Source: Bordetella parapertussis (GTDB taxonomy: Bacteria; Pseudomonadota; Gammaproteobacteria; Burkholderiales; Burkholderiaceae_C). From it: a stretch of DNA of 5,000 nucleotides. Below the pieces are notes generated by a model that ran no database searches, had not been told where the DNA came from, and saw only the letters and a list, made by a program, of their open reading frames with translations. The stretch lies in contig CAMCTC010000207.1 of the NCBI GenBank assembly GCA_945878355.1, positions 1 through 5,000 of the forward strand, given 5' to 3'. Below, in pieces: positions 1 through 5,000 of the stretch; the stretch's first letter is position 1; the number at the start of each line of letters is the position of its first letter. The position numbers and the translations under genes were made by a program.

Positions 1-377
1 ACCATCTTGCGGTCAAAACGCTTCATCGGCACGGCCAAGGCCTGCTCGATGACGCGCAGGTTCGCAAGGTCTCGTCGCGCGGCGAACTTCAGGAACGATC
101 GCACTGCGGCAAGGCGGATGTTGCGACTGCGCGCCGAGTTGTGCCGCTCGCCTTCCAGGTGATCGAGGAAGGCGGCCAGGAACTTCGCGTTGATGTCGGC
201 CAGCTGTACGCTGACCGGCGCCTTGCCCAACTGCTTCTCCGCGAAGCGCAACAGCAGAACGAAGGTGTCGCGGTACGAAGCCACGGTGCACGGGCTGAGC
301 GCGCGCTGCTGAACCATATAGTCGGTGAAGAACTCCTGAACCAGACTAGCGAAGGTGGGCGATGCCGGCTTACTCAT
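1..377 (-). CDS. ritC: Tyrosine recombinase, third gene of RIT trio (RitC), N-terminal part only
   Basis: This reading frame opens with ATG at 377 and runs off the left edge after 125 codons, so only the N-terminal part is visible. The translation looks like a phage-integrase SAM-like core-binding domain: a helix with LSPCTVASYRDT (residues 27-38), then FLDHLEGER (70-78) and NSARSRNIRLAAVRSF (80-95), the pattern that binds the recombination half-site in XerC/D-like enzymes. The catalytic domain lies outside the window, so activity cannot be judged. The start is supported by the strong Shine-Dalgarno AGGGGGA five bases upstream and by the 8-nt overlap ATGAGTAA with the end of ritB, which implies coupled translation. 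Position as third of three recombinase genes in tandem gives the RitC assignment. A generic XerC/D-like integrase is the fallback call. Confidence 0.82.
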   Translation of the reverse strand, partial: MSKPASPTFASLVQEFFTDYMVQQRALSPCTVASYRDTFVLLLRFAEKQLGKAPVSVQLADINAKFLAAFLDHLEGERHNSARSRNIRLAAVRSFLKFAARRDLANLRVIEQALAVPMKRFDRKM

Positions 378-1326
378 CGCGTTCCCCCTGAAGCGCGTAG
401 CGCTCGAACTTCGCGCCAACGATGTCCATCAGCTCAGGCACACCAGTAAGGTACCAGTACGTGTCTGAGATCTTGGCGTGGCCGAGGTAGGTGCACAGCC
501 AAAACATCGCGTGATCGATCGACTCTCCAGATTCGCGCCACCGCTGAATGCGGCGGACCACCATGGTGTGGCGCAGATCATGGATGCGAGGGTGGGCGTG
601 GTCCCCGCGTGCTTGCCACCCCAGCCGAGGGCGCATGCGGTTGAAGACGTTCCGGACCGTGCTGACTGGCAGGGTGCCACCAATGCGCGAGACGAAGAAT
701 GGAGCATTCGCGCCGGGATCAGCGTGCCGGTCACGTACCTGCCGGTATTCCGACAAGGCTCGCACGACACTCGCATGCAGCGGTAGGCATCTGGACTTGT
801 GGAACTTGGTCTGGCGTACGGTGATCGTGGCTCCATCTAGATCAACATCTTCGACCTGCAACTTCAAGGCCTCGGAGATTCTGAGCCCCGCAGCGGCGAT
901 GAGACCGAACAGTGTGCGATACATCAGCGGGCGCAGGCCACCTCGCGGGGTCAAGCGCCCCGCGTGGTCAAGCAACTCGCAGACCTCCTGGTCGGTGTAG
1001 ATGTGCGGTGCTAGCCGCCGGTGGCCGCGGCCAAGGATTCCGGTGGGCGGCACCTCGGAGTCAACCTCGAACTGACGGTAGTAGGCCGCGAAGGGTCGAA
1101 CAATCTCAAGCCTTCGAGCTGCGGTAACAGCACTGGTTCGAAGGACATGTTGTCGTGCCCATTCGAGCTGAAGCTCCTGCGTCAGAGCTCCGCGATGACC
1201 TCGGGCGTCGGCGAACCGGGCGAACCGCAGCAGCTCGGTGCCAAGGGACTTCAGAGAAAAACCAAGCTGACGACGCTCCTGGAGGTAGCGCCGCACAGCG
1301 GCCTCTACTGTGGTGCCGGCGCTCAT
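370..1326 (-). CDS. ritB: Tyrosine recombinase, second gene of RIT trio (RitB), 318 aa
   Basis: This is a complete site-specific recombinase of the tyrosine (phage integrase) family. An N-terminal DNA-binding part covers roughly residues 1-95 and the catalytic domain roughly 105-310. Visible catalytic residues are Arg149 (GLRISEAL), Lys177 (FHKSRCLPL), His249 and Arg252 (HDLRHT), His283 (YLGHAK) and nucleophile Tyr292, nine residues after that histidine, as in XerD. The full set suggests an active enzyme. The segment between HxxR and the last histidine is longer than in XerD (RRIQRWRESGES region). The ATG at 1326 is chosen because it forms ATGA with the ritA stop and has GGGAG six bases upstream. 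A start at 1344 would add six residues (MAWERD) but lacks such support. Its 3' end overlaps ritC by 8 nt. The RitB name rests on gene order and size. Confidence 0.88.
   Translation of the reverse strand: MSAGTTVEAAVRRYLQERRQLGFSLKSLGTELLRFARFADARGHRGALTQELQLEWARQHVLRTSAVTAARRLEIVRPFAAYYRQFEVDSEVPPTGILGRGHRRLAPHIYTDQEVCELLDHAGRLTPRGGLRPLMYRTLFGLIAAAGLRISEALKLQVEDVDLDGATITVRQTKFHKSRCLPLHASVVRALSEYRQVRDRHADPGANAPFFVSRIGGTLPVSTVRNVFNRMRPRLGWQARGDHAHPRIHDLRHTMVVRRIQRWRESGESIDHAMFWLCTYLGHAKISDTYWYLTGVPELMDIVGAKFERYALQGERDE
383..389 (-). promoter_or_regulatory. Ribosome binding site of ritC
   Basis: AGGGGGA on the minus strand lies five bases upstream of the ATG at 377, inside the last codons of ritB. 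It fixes the ritC start even though the gene is cut by the window edge. Confidence 0.7.
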
Positions 1327-2549
1327 GTCGCGCTCCCAGGCCACGGCATGGCCACGGCCGACAACCGACCGATGTCGACCTTCGCGTAGATCAACGACGT
1401 GTTGAGTTCGCGGTGGCGCAGGACGTCTGCGACCTCCTTGAGTGTGCCGCCGGTGTTGAGCAGGCGGCTGGCCAGCGTGTGCCTCAGGATGTGCACCCGC
1501 GTGTATGGCAAGCCGCAGCGCCGATATGCCTCTCGTACCGCTCGGCGAACCACATCCGGGCCCACTGGTTCATCCATGGGCGCCACATGACGAACGAAGA
1601 CCCTTCGGTTGGTTGTCTGCGGTCGCTCTGAGCGCAGGTAGGCGACAAGGGCACTGCCGGTGGCCTGAGGCAAGGGCATCACGTCCACGCGGCGCGACTT
1701 GCCCTTGACGATGCGCAGAATCCCGGCCGCCCAGTCGATGTCGTCCAAGTCCAGGTTGATGACTTCGCGGCTGCGCAAGCCCAGATCGACGACACAGCGC
1801 ACGATGGCGTAGGAGCGAAGACGCGATGGCAGCTCGGGCGGGAACGCGTCGAGCAGCTGTGCCACCTCGACGCTCGATAGCGTCTGAGGAAGTGGCGCCA
1901 AGCGCCAATATGCAGGCGAGGCGATGAGCGGCAACAGGTGCTCGACACGATCACCTTCAAACGCGCGGAAGCGCAGATAGCTGCGCAGGGCCGTTGACAT
2001 CGAGCCTGCGCTCGCAGGGCATATTCGCGTCAACTCCTGGGCGATGAAGTGTCGAAGTTCGCCAGCGGTCGGCATGGCCGACGTCGTCTGGCTCATCATC
2101 GAACGGACGACGCTCAGCCGGCGAATGCGGGTGTTCTCAGCCAGGCCCTTGGCCTGCAGCATGTGTTCATCGAACCGGCGCAGCTCGACTTCGATGGGAT
2201 CAAGGCGATGGTCGTCAGACTGGATACCGGCGTCGGCTAGAACGGCCTGCAGCTGTCGAAGTGCTGCCCGGATCTGATGACGACAGCGCTGCACTGGGTA
2301 CGGGCAGTCGCATTGAGGCAGATGCTCATCCAGGAAGCGATCGGTGTCGCGGCCAAGATGGCCAAGATCAAGCCGGCGCCGTCGCGACCACCGTGCGAAG
2401 TGTGCGACGCAACAAAGATACATGCGCACCGTTCCGGGGGAGTAGCGCCGCTCGACCAAGTGGCGCCAATAGGCCGGCACGTACGGTGCCAGGGCGCTGG
2501 CGCGCAGCCATGCTGCCGGCACCGGGTGAATGGAATCGAACGCATCCAT
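1323..2549 (-). CDS. ritA: Tyrosine recombinase, first gene of RIT trio (RitA), 408 aa
   Basis: This is a complete tyrosine-family site-specific recombinase and the largest of the three. Two SAM-like N-terminal segments seem to be present, around residues 20-105 (RRYSPGTVRMYL) and 120-200 (KGLAENTRIRRLSVVRSM), with a Cys/His-rich stretch CDCPYPVQRCRH at about 80-91 in the first. The catalytic domain follows (about 220-400) with Arg259 (GLRSREV), probable Lys284 (KGKSRR), His353 and Arg356 (HILRHT), His379 (LRHREL) and Tyr388 (IYAKVD), so all active-site residues are present. The ATG at 2549 has AGGAG six bases upstream. An in-frame ATG at 2591 would add 14 residues but has no Shine-Dalgarno. 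That AGGAG sits inside a predicted hairpin, which suggests translational control. The stop overlaps the ritB start (ATGA). Gene order and size fit RitA of recombinase-in-trio elements. Confidence 0.88.
   Translation of the reverse strand: MDAFDSIHPVPAAWLRASALAPYVPAYWRHLVERRYSPGTVRMYLCCVAHFARWSRRRRLDLGHLGRDTDRFLDEHLPQCDCPYPVQRCRHQIRAALRQLQAVLADAGIQSDDHRLDPIEVELRRFDEHMLQAKGLAENTRIRRLSVVRSMMSQTTSAMPTAGELRHFIAQELTRICPASAGSMSTALRSYLRFRAFEGDRVEHLLPLIASPAYWRLAPLPQTLSSVEVAQLLDAFPPELPSRLRSYAIVRCVVDLGLRSREVINLDLDDIDWAAGILRIVKGKSRRVDVMPLPQATGSALVAYLRSERPQTTNRRVFVRHVAPMDEPVGPDVVRRAVREAYRRCGLPYTRVHILRHTLASRLLNTGGTLKEVADVLRHRELNTSLIYAKVDIGRLSAVAMPWPGSAT
1333..1337 (-). promoter_or_regulatory. Ribosome binding site of ritB
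   Basis: GGGAG on the minus strand, six bases upstream of the ATG at 1326 and within the end of ritA. It favours the ATGA-overlap start over the longer start at 1344, which would place this motif inside the coding region. Confidence 0.65.
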
Positions 2550-4137
2550 GACGATCTCCTGAAGTGGGGTTGCCACCGCAGGAGATGCCATTTTTTATGA
2601 GAAGTCCAGTGCCGCGCCGACTCGTCACAAGCCGCGACTTCCGGCCCGGTCCGCTCGGCCAGCTTGCGCGACTTCGCATTAACGAGCGATTCGCATTATT
2701 TCGACCGACACCCCAAGGGCGCATTTGGTTTTCGATGTGGTTGTTATCGATCGGCACGTCGCCATCCAACAAGAAGCGGGTCAGTGCTGCCCATCGTTTC
2801 AGGCTGTAATCGATCGCCCCGGCGATGCCGCTGCCGTCGGGTACGCGGCGCCGCTCGAGTGTGAGCCAGGTGTGCAGGCTGTCGCACAGCGGTTGCGATC
2901 GGAGCTGGCGCATCAGCAGTCGCTGCTCACAGGGCAAGTCCTTTGCGTCAGCCTCGATGCGGTACAGCCAGGCAATGCGCTGGAGGGCTTGCGCGGCCAC
3001 GGGACTGGCGTTGAACTTGATCAACTCGTCGAATTTTCGGCGCGAGTGCGCCATGCACCCAGCGTCGAATCGATCATCGAGCAAGAGCATTTTTTCGTAC
3101 CCGGCGTAGCCGTCGCGCACCAGGGTGCCGACCCAGCCGTCGAGGAACTTGAAGGGGAATTGGGCACCCCTGCCGATGCAGAAGTCGTAGACCACGCCGG
3201 GGTAGGGATCGAAGACGCCCCGGCCGTAGGCCCACATGTAGGCTGTCTTGGTCTTGCCTGCGCCGGGGTCGAGCAGCTTGACGGTGGTCTCGTCGGCGTG
3301 CAGCACGCGCGAGCCCAGGACGAAGTCCTTGTGCGCTTCGAACACCGGTATGAGTTGCGCGCCGGTTTGACCGGCCCAGGCCGACAAGGTCGAGCGCGGG
3401 GTGTGCACGCCGGCGCGCGCGTTAATCTGCTCTTGCCGGTAGTAGGGCAAGTGGTCGACGAAGCGGCTGATCACGGTGTGGGCTTGCAGGCCGGGCGTGG
3501 GCAGCGCGTTTTCGAAGACCTGCGGGGCGGCGGGCTCCTGGACCATGAGCTGGCAGCACTTGCAGGCCCACTTGCCGCGGATCTGGCGCTGCACGAAGAA
3601 CTGGGCCGGCACGATGTCCAGGCGCTCGCTGATGTCTTCGCCCACGCGCACCATCGCCTGGCCACATCCGCAGGTCGTGTTCTCGGGCTCGACGCGGGTG
3701 TCAACGCGCGGCAGGTGGTCGGCCAGGGGTTCGCGCCTGGGCCGGCGCTTCGGAGCCAGCTTGTCGGGCTCGGGGGTCGAGCCCGGGGTTTGTTGCAACG
3801 CGGCAAGCTGCGCCTCCAGGCTGGCCTGGTCGGCGGCCAGCGTCTCGGCGAACAACTCGCGCTGCTCGGCGCTCATGCGCTCGGACTTGGCGCCGAACTT
3901 CCAGCTCCGCAACTGTGCGAGTTGGAACGTGATCTTCTCGATCTTCGCGTCCCGCCACAAGATCTCTTGCTGCGCCGAACCCAACCGCTGGTCTTGCGCG
4001 CCAATATGCGCGGCCTGCTCATCAATATGCGCAGCTTGCTCGTCGAGACGCGCCAGCAGTTGCGGAATCAGCGCACTCAATTCTTTCCGACTCAAACCCT
4101 GGAGGTCTGCGGCTTGAATTGATTGCGGCTTGAGCAT
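2368..4137 (-). CDS. tnpC: IS66-family DDE transposase TnpC, C-terminus lost and replaced by out-of-frame sequence
   Basis: Residues 1 to about 480 are a typical IS66 transposase. They comprise an N-terminal coiled coil (about 28-75, with the repeated DEQAAHI), a basic linker (KRRPRR), a zinc-binding region (CGCG at 156-159 and CKCC at 192-195), and the DDE core with Asp282 (LHADET), Asp342 (VRDGYAGY) and Glu469 (NNHIENQMRPW). After GVGRNN at about 476-481 the family would continue with a sequence like WLFAGS and the small C-terminal domain. Instead about 108 unrelated residues follow, read through the repeat cluster, the ritA leader and the first 180 bases of ritA in another frame. The transposase is therefore probably inactive although its triad is intact. 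No clear Shine-Dalgarno precedes the ATG at 4137. An 80-nt gap separates it from tnpB. Confidence 0.85.
   Translation of the reverse strand: MLKPQSIQAADLQGLSRKELSALIPQLLARLDEQAAHIDEQAAHIGAQDQRLGSAQQEILWRDAKIEKITFQLAQLRSWKFGAKSERMSAEQRELFAETLAADQASLEAQLAALQQTPGSTPEPDKLAPKRRPRREPLADHLPRVDTRVEPENTTCGCGQAMVRVGEDISERLDIVPAQFFVQRQIRGKWACKCCQLMVQEPAAPQVFENALPTPGLQAHTVISRFVDHLPYYRQEQINARAGVHTPRSTLSAWAGQTGAQLIPVFEAHKDFVLGSRVLHADETTVKLLDPGAGKTKTAYMWAYGRGVFDPYPGVVYDFCIGRGAQFPFKFLDGWVGTLVRDGYAGYEKMLLLDDRFDAGCMAHSRRKFDELIKFNASPVAAQALQRIAWLYRIEADAKDLPCEQRLLMRQLRSQPLCDSLHTWLTLERRRVPDGSGIAGAIDYSLKRWAALTRFLLDGDVPIDNNHIENQMRPWGVGRNNANRSLMRSRASWPSGPGRKSRLVTSRRGTGLLIKNGISCGGNPTSGDRHGCVRFHSPGAGSMAARQRPGTVRAGLLAPLGRAALLPRNGAHVSLLRRTLRTVVATAPA
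2554..2586 (-). promoter_or_regulatory. Hairpin that sequesters the ritA Shine-Dalgarno
   Basis: In the minus-strand RNA, ATCTCCTG (2586-2579) pairs perfectly with CAGGAGAT (2561-2554). Inside, after a two-by-two internal loop (CG opposite TT), GTGG pairs with CCAC around a five-base loop CAACC. This makes 12 base pairs in a 33-nt structure. The 3' arm contains AGGAG, the ritA Shine-Dalgarno, with the ATG at 2549 four bases beyond the stem. Such a fold would hide the ribosome binding site and hold down recombinase translation. The pairing is seen directly; the regulatory role is inference. As DNA the same inverted repeat could instead be a protein-binding site. Confidence 0.6.
2633..2698. repeat. 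Short direct repeats with 17/34-bp spacing at the putative RIT end
   Basis: On the plus strand TTCGCATTA occurs at 2673-2681 and 2690-2698, a 17-bp period with an 8-bp spacer. CGCGACTTC occurs at 2633-2641 and 2667-2675, a 34-bp period. The second CGCGACTTC overlaps the first TTCGCATTA. The cluster lies exactly where IS66 similarity ends and before the first recombinase gene. Repeats of about 9 bp at regular spacing are what recombinase arm or core binding sites look like, so this is proposed as the terminal recognition region of the RIT element. No experiment or alignment supports this yet. Confidence 0.5.
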
Positions 4138-4170
4138 GATGCAATTATGCGCGCCAAGCGATCATCAAAG

Positions 4171-4190
4171 AATTGGTATATATTCCAATT
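4171..4190. repeat. AATTGG/CCAATT inverted repeat in the tnpB-tnpC gap
   Basis: The 80-nt gap 4138-4217 is strikingly AT-rich against its surroundings. It contains AATTGG, eight A/T bases and CCAATT, a 6-bp stem. A further CCAATT at 4199-4204 could compete for the same AATTGG. This might be a weak RNA hairpin between the two coding regions or a remnant of an older insertion. No function is claimed, and no convincing promoter was found in the gap. Confidence 0.35.
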
Positions 4191-4217
4191 GACAGTGACC
4201 AATTAAATAGGTCAGGA

Positions 4218-4559
4218 TTACACCCTAGCGATCGACTTATATTCCTCAAGACGCAGCCAAGGAAGACCTAGCACGAGCGCATCGAATTGCTCCTTGGTCA
4301 GCGCCAGGGTCGGGGTCGAAGTATTAGTATTGCGTGGCCAAATGAATCCTCCGATATTGAGGCGTCGAACCGCACACCAGACGCCGAAGCCGTCGTGCAC
4401 GAGCAGCTTGACGCGCGTGGCACGCGCGTTGGCGAAGAGGTAGCCGTGATGGGCCTGGCAGGCGCCGAAGACCTCGACGACGCGAGCCAGCAACCGGTCG
4501 GCGCCAGCGCGCATGTCCGCTGGCTGAACAGCCAACCACAGCGCATCGATGCGGATCAT
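4218..4559 (-). CDS. tnpB: IS66 accessory protein TnpB (IS66 Orf2), 113 aa
   Basis: The protein starts MIRIDALWLAVQPADMRAG and carries the hallmark motifs of the IS66 Orf2 family: YLFANARATRVKLLVHDGFGVW around residues 40-61, RRLNIGGFIWP around 65-75, and LTKEQFDALVLGLPWLRL near the C-terminus. TnpB is needed with TnpA and TnpC for transposition of IS66 elements, but its biochemical role is not settled. Its length is normal for the family. The ATG at 4559 is chosen because family members begin at MIRID and because it overlaps the tnpA stop as ATGA. An in-frame start at 4580 would add seven residues. The stop is TAA. Nothing looks broken. Confidence 0.9.
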   Translation of the reverse strand: MIRIDALWLAVQPADMRAGADRLLARVVEVFGACQAHHGYLFANARATRVKLLVHDGFGVWCAVRRLNIGGFIWPRNTNTSTPTLALTKEQFDALVLGLPWLRLEEYKSIARV

Positions 4560-4945
4560 CGCAGCCACTCGCGCAACCACGCGCCACAGGCAACAGCGTC
4601 CTGCACCGGCCAGTCGACCACCGCTGTGGCCGCACCTCTGCGCAGTTCGAGGCGAATGCCACCAACGCCCGAGTTCTGCTTGTCAAACTCGACAGCCAGA
4701 AATTGGCTATTTACCTCCATCGGTCGATGCCGCACGATCGGCTGAGATTTCGCCGCCGCACAAACCGTACCTGCCTGCGCCCTGTGAACTGCCAACCAAT
4801 GCCGCACCAAGCTGGGATCAACGTTGTGTAACTGGGCAATCGATCTGATCGACACCCCTGCTTGGCCGCAATCTTGAATTACCTGCGCCTTGAATTCCGA
4901 ACTGTGCCTGCGCCTGGGCCGCTGGGCCTGAACTTCATCTGCCAC
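4556..4945 (-). CDS. tnpA: IS66 accessory protein TnpA (HTH, IS66 Orf1), 129 aa
   Basis: This is the first gene of the IS66 operon. An N-terminal helix-turn-helix of the transposase-8/IS3-like type covers about residues 14-52 (HSSEFKAQVIQDC, GVSIRSIAQLHNVDPSLVRHWL). The C-terminal part, IRLELRRGAATAVVDWP and CGAWLREWLR, is typical of IS66 Orf1. It presumably binds DNA, for instance the element's ends or promoter. The start codon is GTG at 4945, supported by GAGG five bases upstream. An in-frame TGA lies a few codons further up and no other start comes before residue 77. It overlaps tnpB by 4 nt. Length is normal and the gene looks intact. Confidence 0.88.
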   Translation of the reverse strand: MADEVQAQRPRRRHSSEFKAQVIQDCGQAGVSIRSIAQLHNVDPSLVRHWLAVHRAQAGTVCAAAKSQPIVRHRPMEVNSQFLAVEFDKQNSGVGGIRLELRRGAATAVVDWPVQDAVACGAWLREWLR

Positions 4946-4950
4946 GATAA

Positions 4951-4954
4951 CCTC
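4951..4954 (-). promoter_or_regulatory. Ribosome binding site of tnpA
   Basis: GAGG on the minus strand, five bases before the GTG at 4945. It supports use of the GTG start. The leader 4946-5000 also holds a small inverted repeat (GAGTG at 4963-4967 with CACTC at 4976-4980), but no IS66 terminal repeat or clear promoter. Confidence 0.5.
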
Positions 4955-5000
4955 GAGTCCATGAGTGAATCAATGCACTCGATCGTCTTCGATTGGCAGA

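Larger units (their letters stand above)
1..2701 (-). mobile_element. RIT (recombinase in trio) element, left part beyond the window
   Basis: Three tyrosine recombinase genes of decreasing coupling distance lie head to tail with 4- and 8-nt overlaps and nothing else between them. This arrangement is known as a RIT element, first named in Cupriavidus metallidurans and since found in many phyla. Such elements carry only the three recombinases and are bounded by inverted repeats. One end is placed near 2700, where tnpC stops resembling IS66 and the direct repeats begin. The exact base cannot be fixed without an intact IS66 copy for comparison. The other end lies past position 1, after the rest of ritC. 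The 2550-2700 stretch is non-coding leader. Confidence 0.72.
2702..5000 (-). mobile_element. IS66-family insertion sequence, truncated at both window-visible ends
   Basis: The tnpA-tnpB-tnpC gene order, the ATGA coupling of the first two and the protein motifs identify an IS66-family element. The upstream terminal inverted repeat, expected to begin with a GTAA-like sequence, is not seen before position 5000 and probably lies just beyond. The downstream end is missing: tnpC breaks off near 2700, where the recombinase element begins. This copy therefore looks interrupted or deleted, and could not move by itself unless a full TnpC is supplied elsewhere and both ends survive. Confidence 0.8.

Noticed and set aside
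1327..1344. Longer ritB start at 1344
   Set aside because: The ATG at 1326 has GGGAG six bases upstream and the ATGA overlap, matching the coupling style of this operon.
2549..2591. Upstream ATG at 2591 as the ritA start
   Set aside because: It has no Shine-Dalgarno, while the ATG at 2549 has AGGAG at good spacing. It stays possible as a leader-translation start that would open the hairpin.
2590..2640. Sigma-70 promoter for the rit operon (TTGTGA and TAAAAA/CATAAA elements)
   Set aside because: The spacing between the best -35 and -10 candidates is about 27 bp, and at 17 bp neither partner resembles the consensus.
2725..4122. Long plus-strand open frame of 465 codons
   Set aside because: It is antisense to tnpC, which has clear IS66 motifs and catalytic residues. 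The plus-strand translation is low-complexity Gly/Ala/Val/Leu-rich with no recognisable domain, as expected from a GC-rich shadow frame.
4560..4580. Longer tnpB start at 4580
   Set aside because: IS66 Orf2 proteins begin at the MIRID motif, and the 4559 ATG overlaps the tnpA stop as ATGA.
4946..5000. IS66 left terminal inverted repeat or tnpA promoter
   Set aside because: No GTAA-like end is visible on the minus strand. A TTGATT with GTTATC at 16 bp is too weak to call a promoter.
1..5000. CRISPR array, tRNA, rRNA, defence system or cargo genes
   Set aside because: No regularly spaced long repeats, RNA gene or additional coding region was found. The minus strand is filled by IS66 and recombinase genes.

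Overview
The window is a GC-rich mobile-DNA region of bacterial type, with every supported gene on the minus strand. It holds two nested or abutting mobile elements and no host housekeeping gene. Base composition and the element types fit a betaproteobacterium such as a Burkholderiales member, chromosomal or plasmid-borne. That is inference only, because nothing here is a taxonomic marker.

Read in the direction of transcription (right to left), the first part is an IS66-family insertion sequence. It carries tnpA (4556-4945, GTG start), tnpB (4218-4559, ATGA overlap with tnpA) and tnpC (start 4137). The DDE transposase TnpC keeps all three catalytic acidic residues. Its sequence stops resembling IS66 just after the third one, near position 2700. 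The frame stays open by chance and runs on to 2368 through unrelated DNA, so the IS66 copy has lost its transposase C-terminus and, in this window, its right end.

The second part, from about 2701 to the left edge, is a tandem of three overlapping tyrosine recombinase genes: 408 aa (1323-2549), 318 aa (370-1326) and a third of which only the first 125 codons are in the window (1-377). This is the layout of a RIT (recombinase in trio) element, ritA-ritB-ritC. The genes overlap by 4 nt (ATGA) and 8 nt (ATGAGTAA), each with a good Shine-Dalgarno sequence, so they are probably translationally coupled. RitA and RitB both keep the full R-K-H-R-H-Y active-site set.

The 150 bp between the IS66 break and ritA hold the most interesting non-coding signals. 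The first is a set of short direct repeats spaced at 17 and 34 bp, right at the junction, which are candidate recombinase-binding sites at the RIT end. The second is a 12-bp-paired hairpin (2554-2586) whose 3' arm contains the ritA Shine-Dalgarno sequence. The simplest model is that a RIT element inserted into tnpC of a resident IS66 copy. The missing 3' end of tnpC should then lie beyond the left edge, after ritC.
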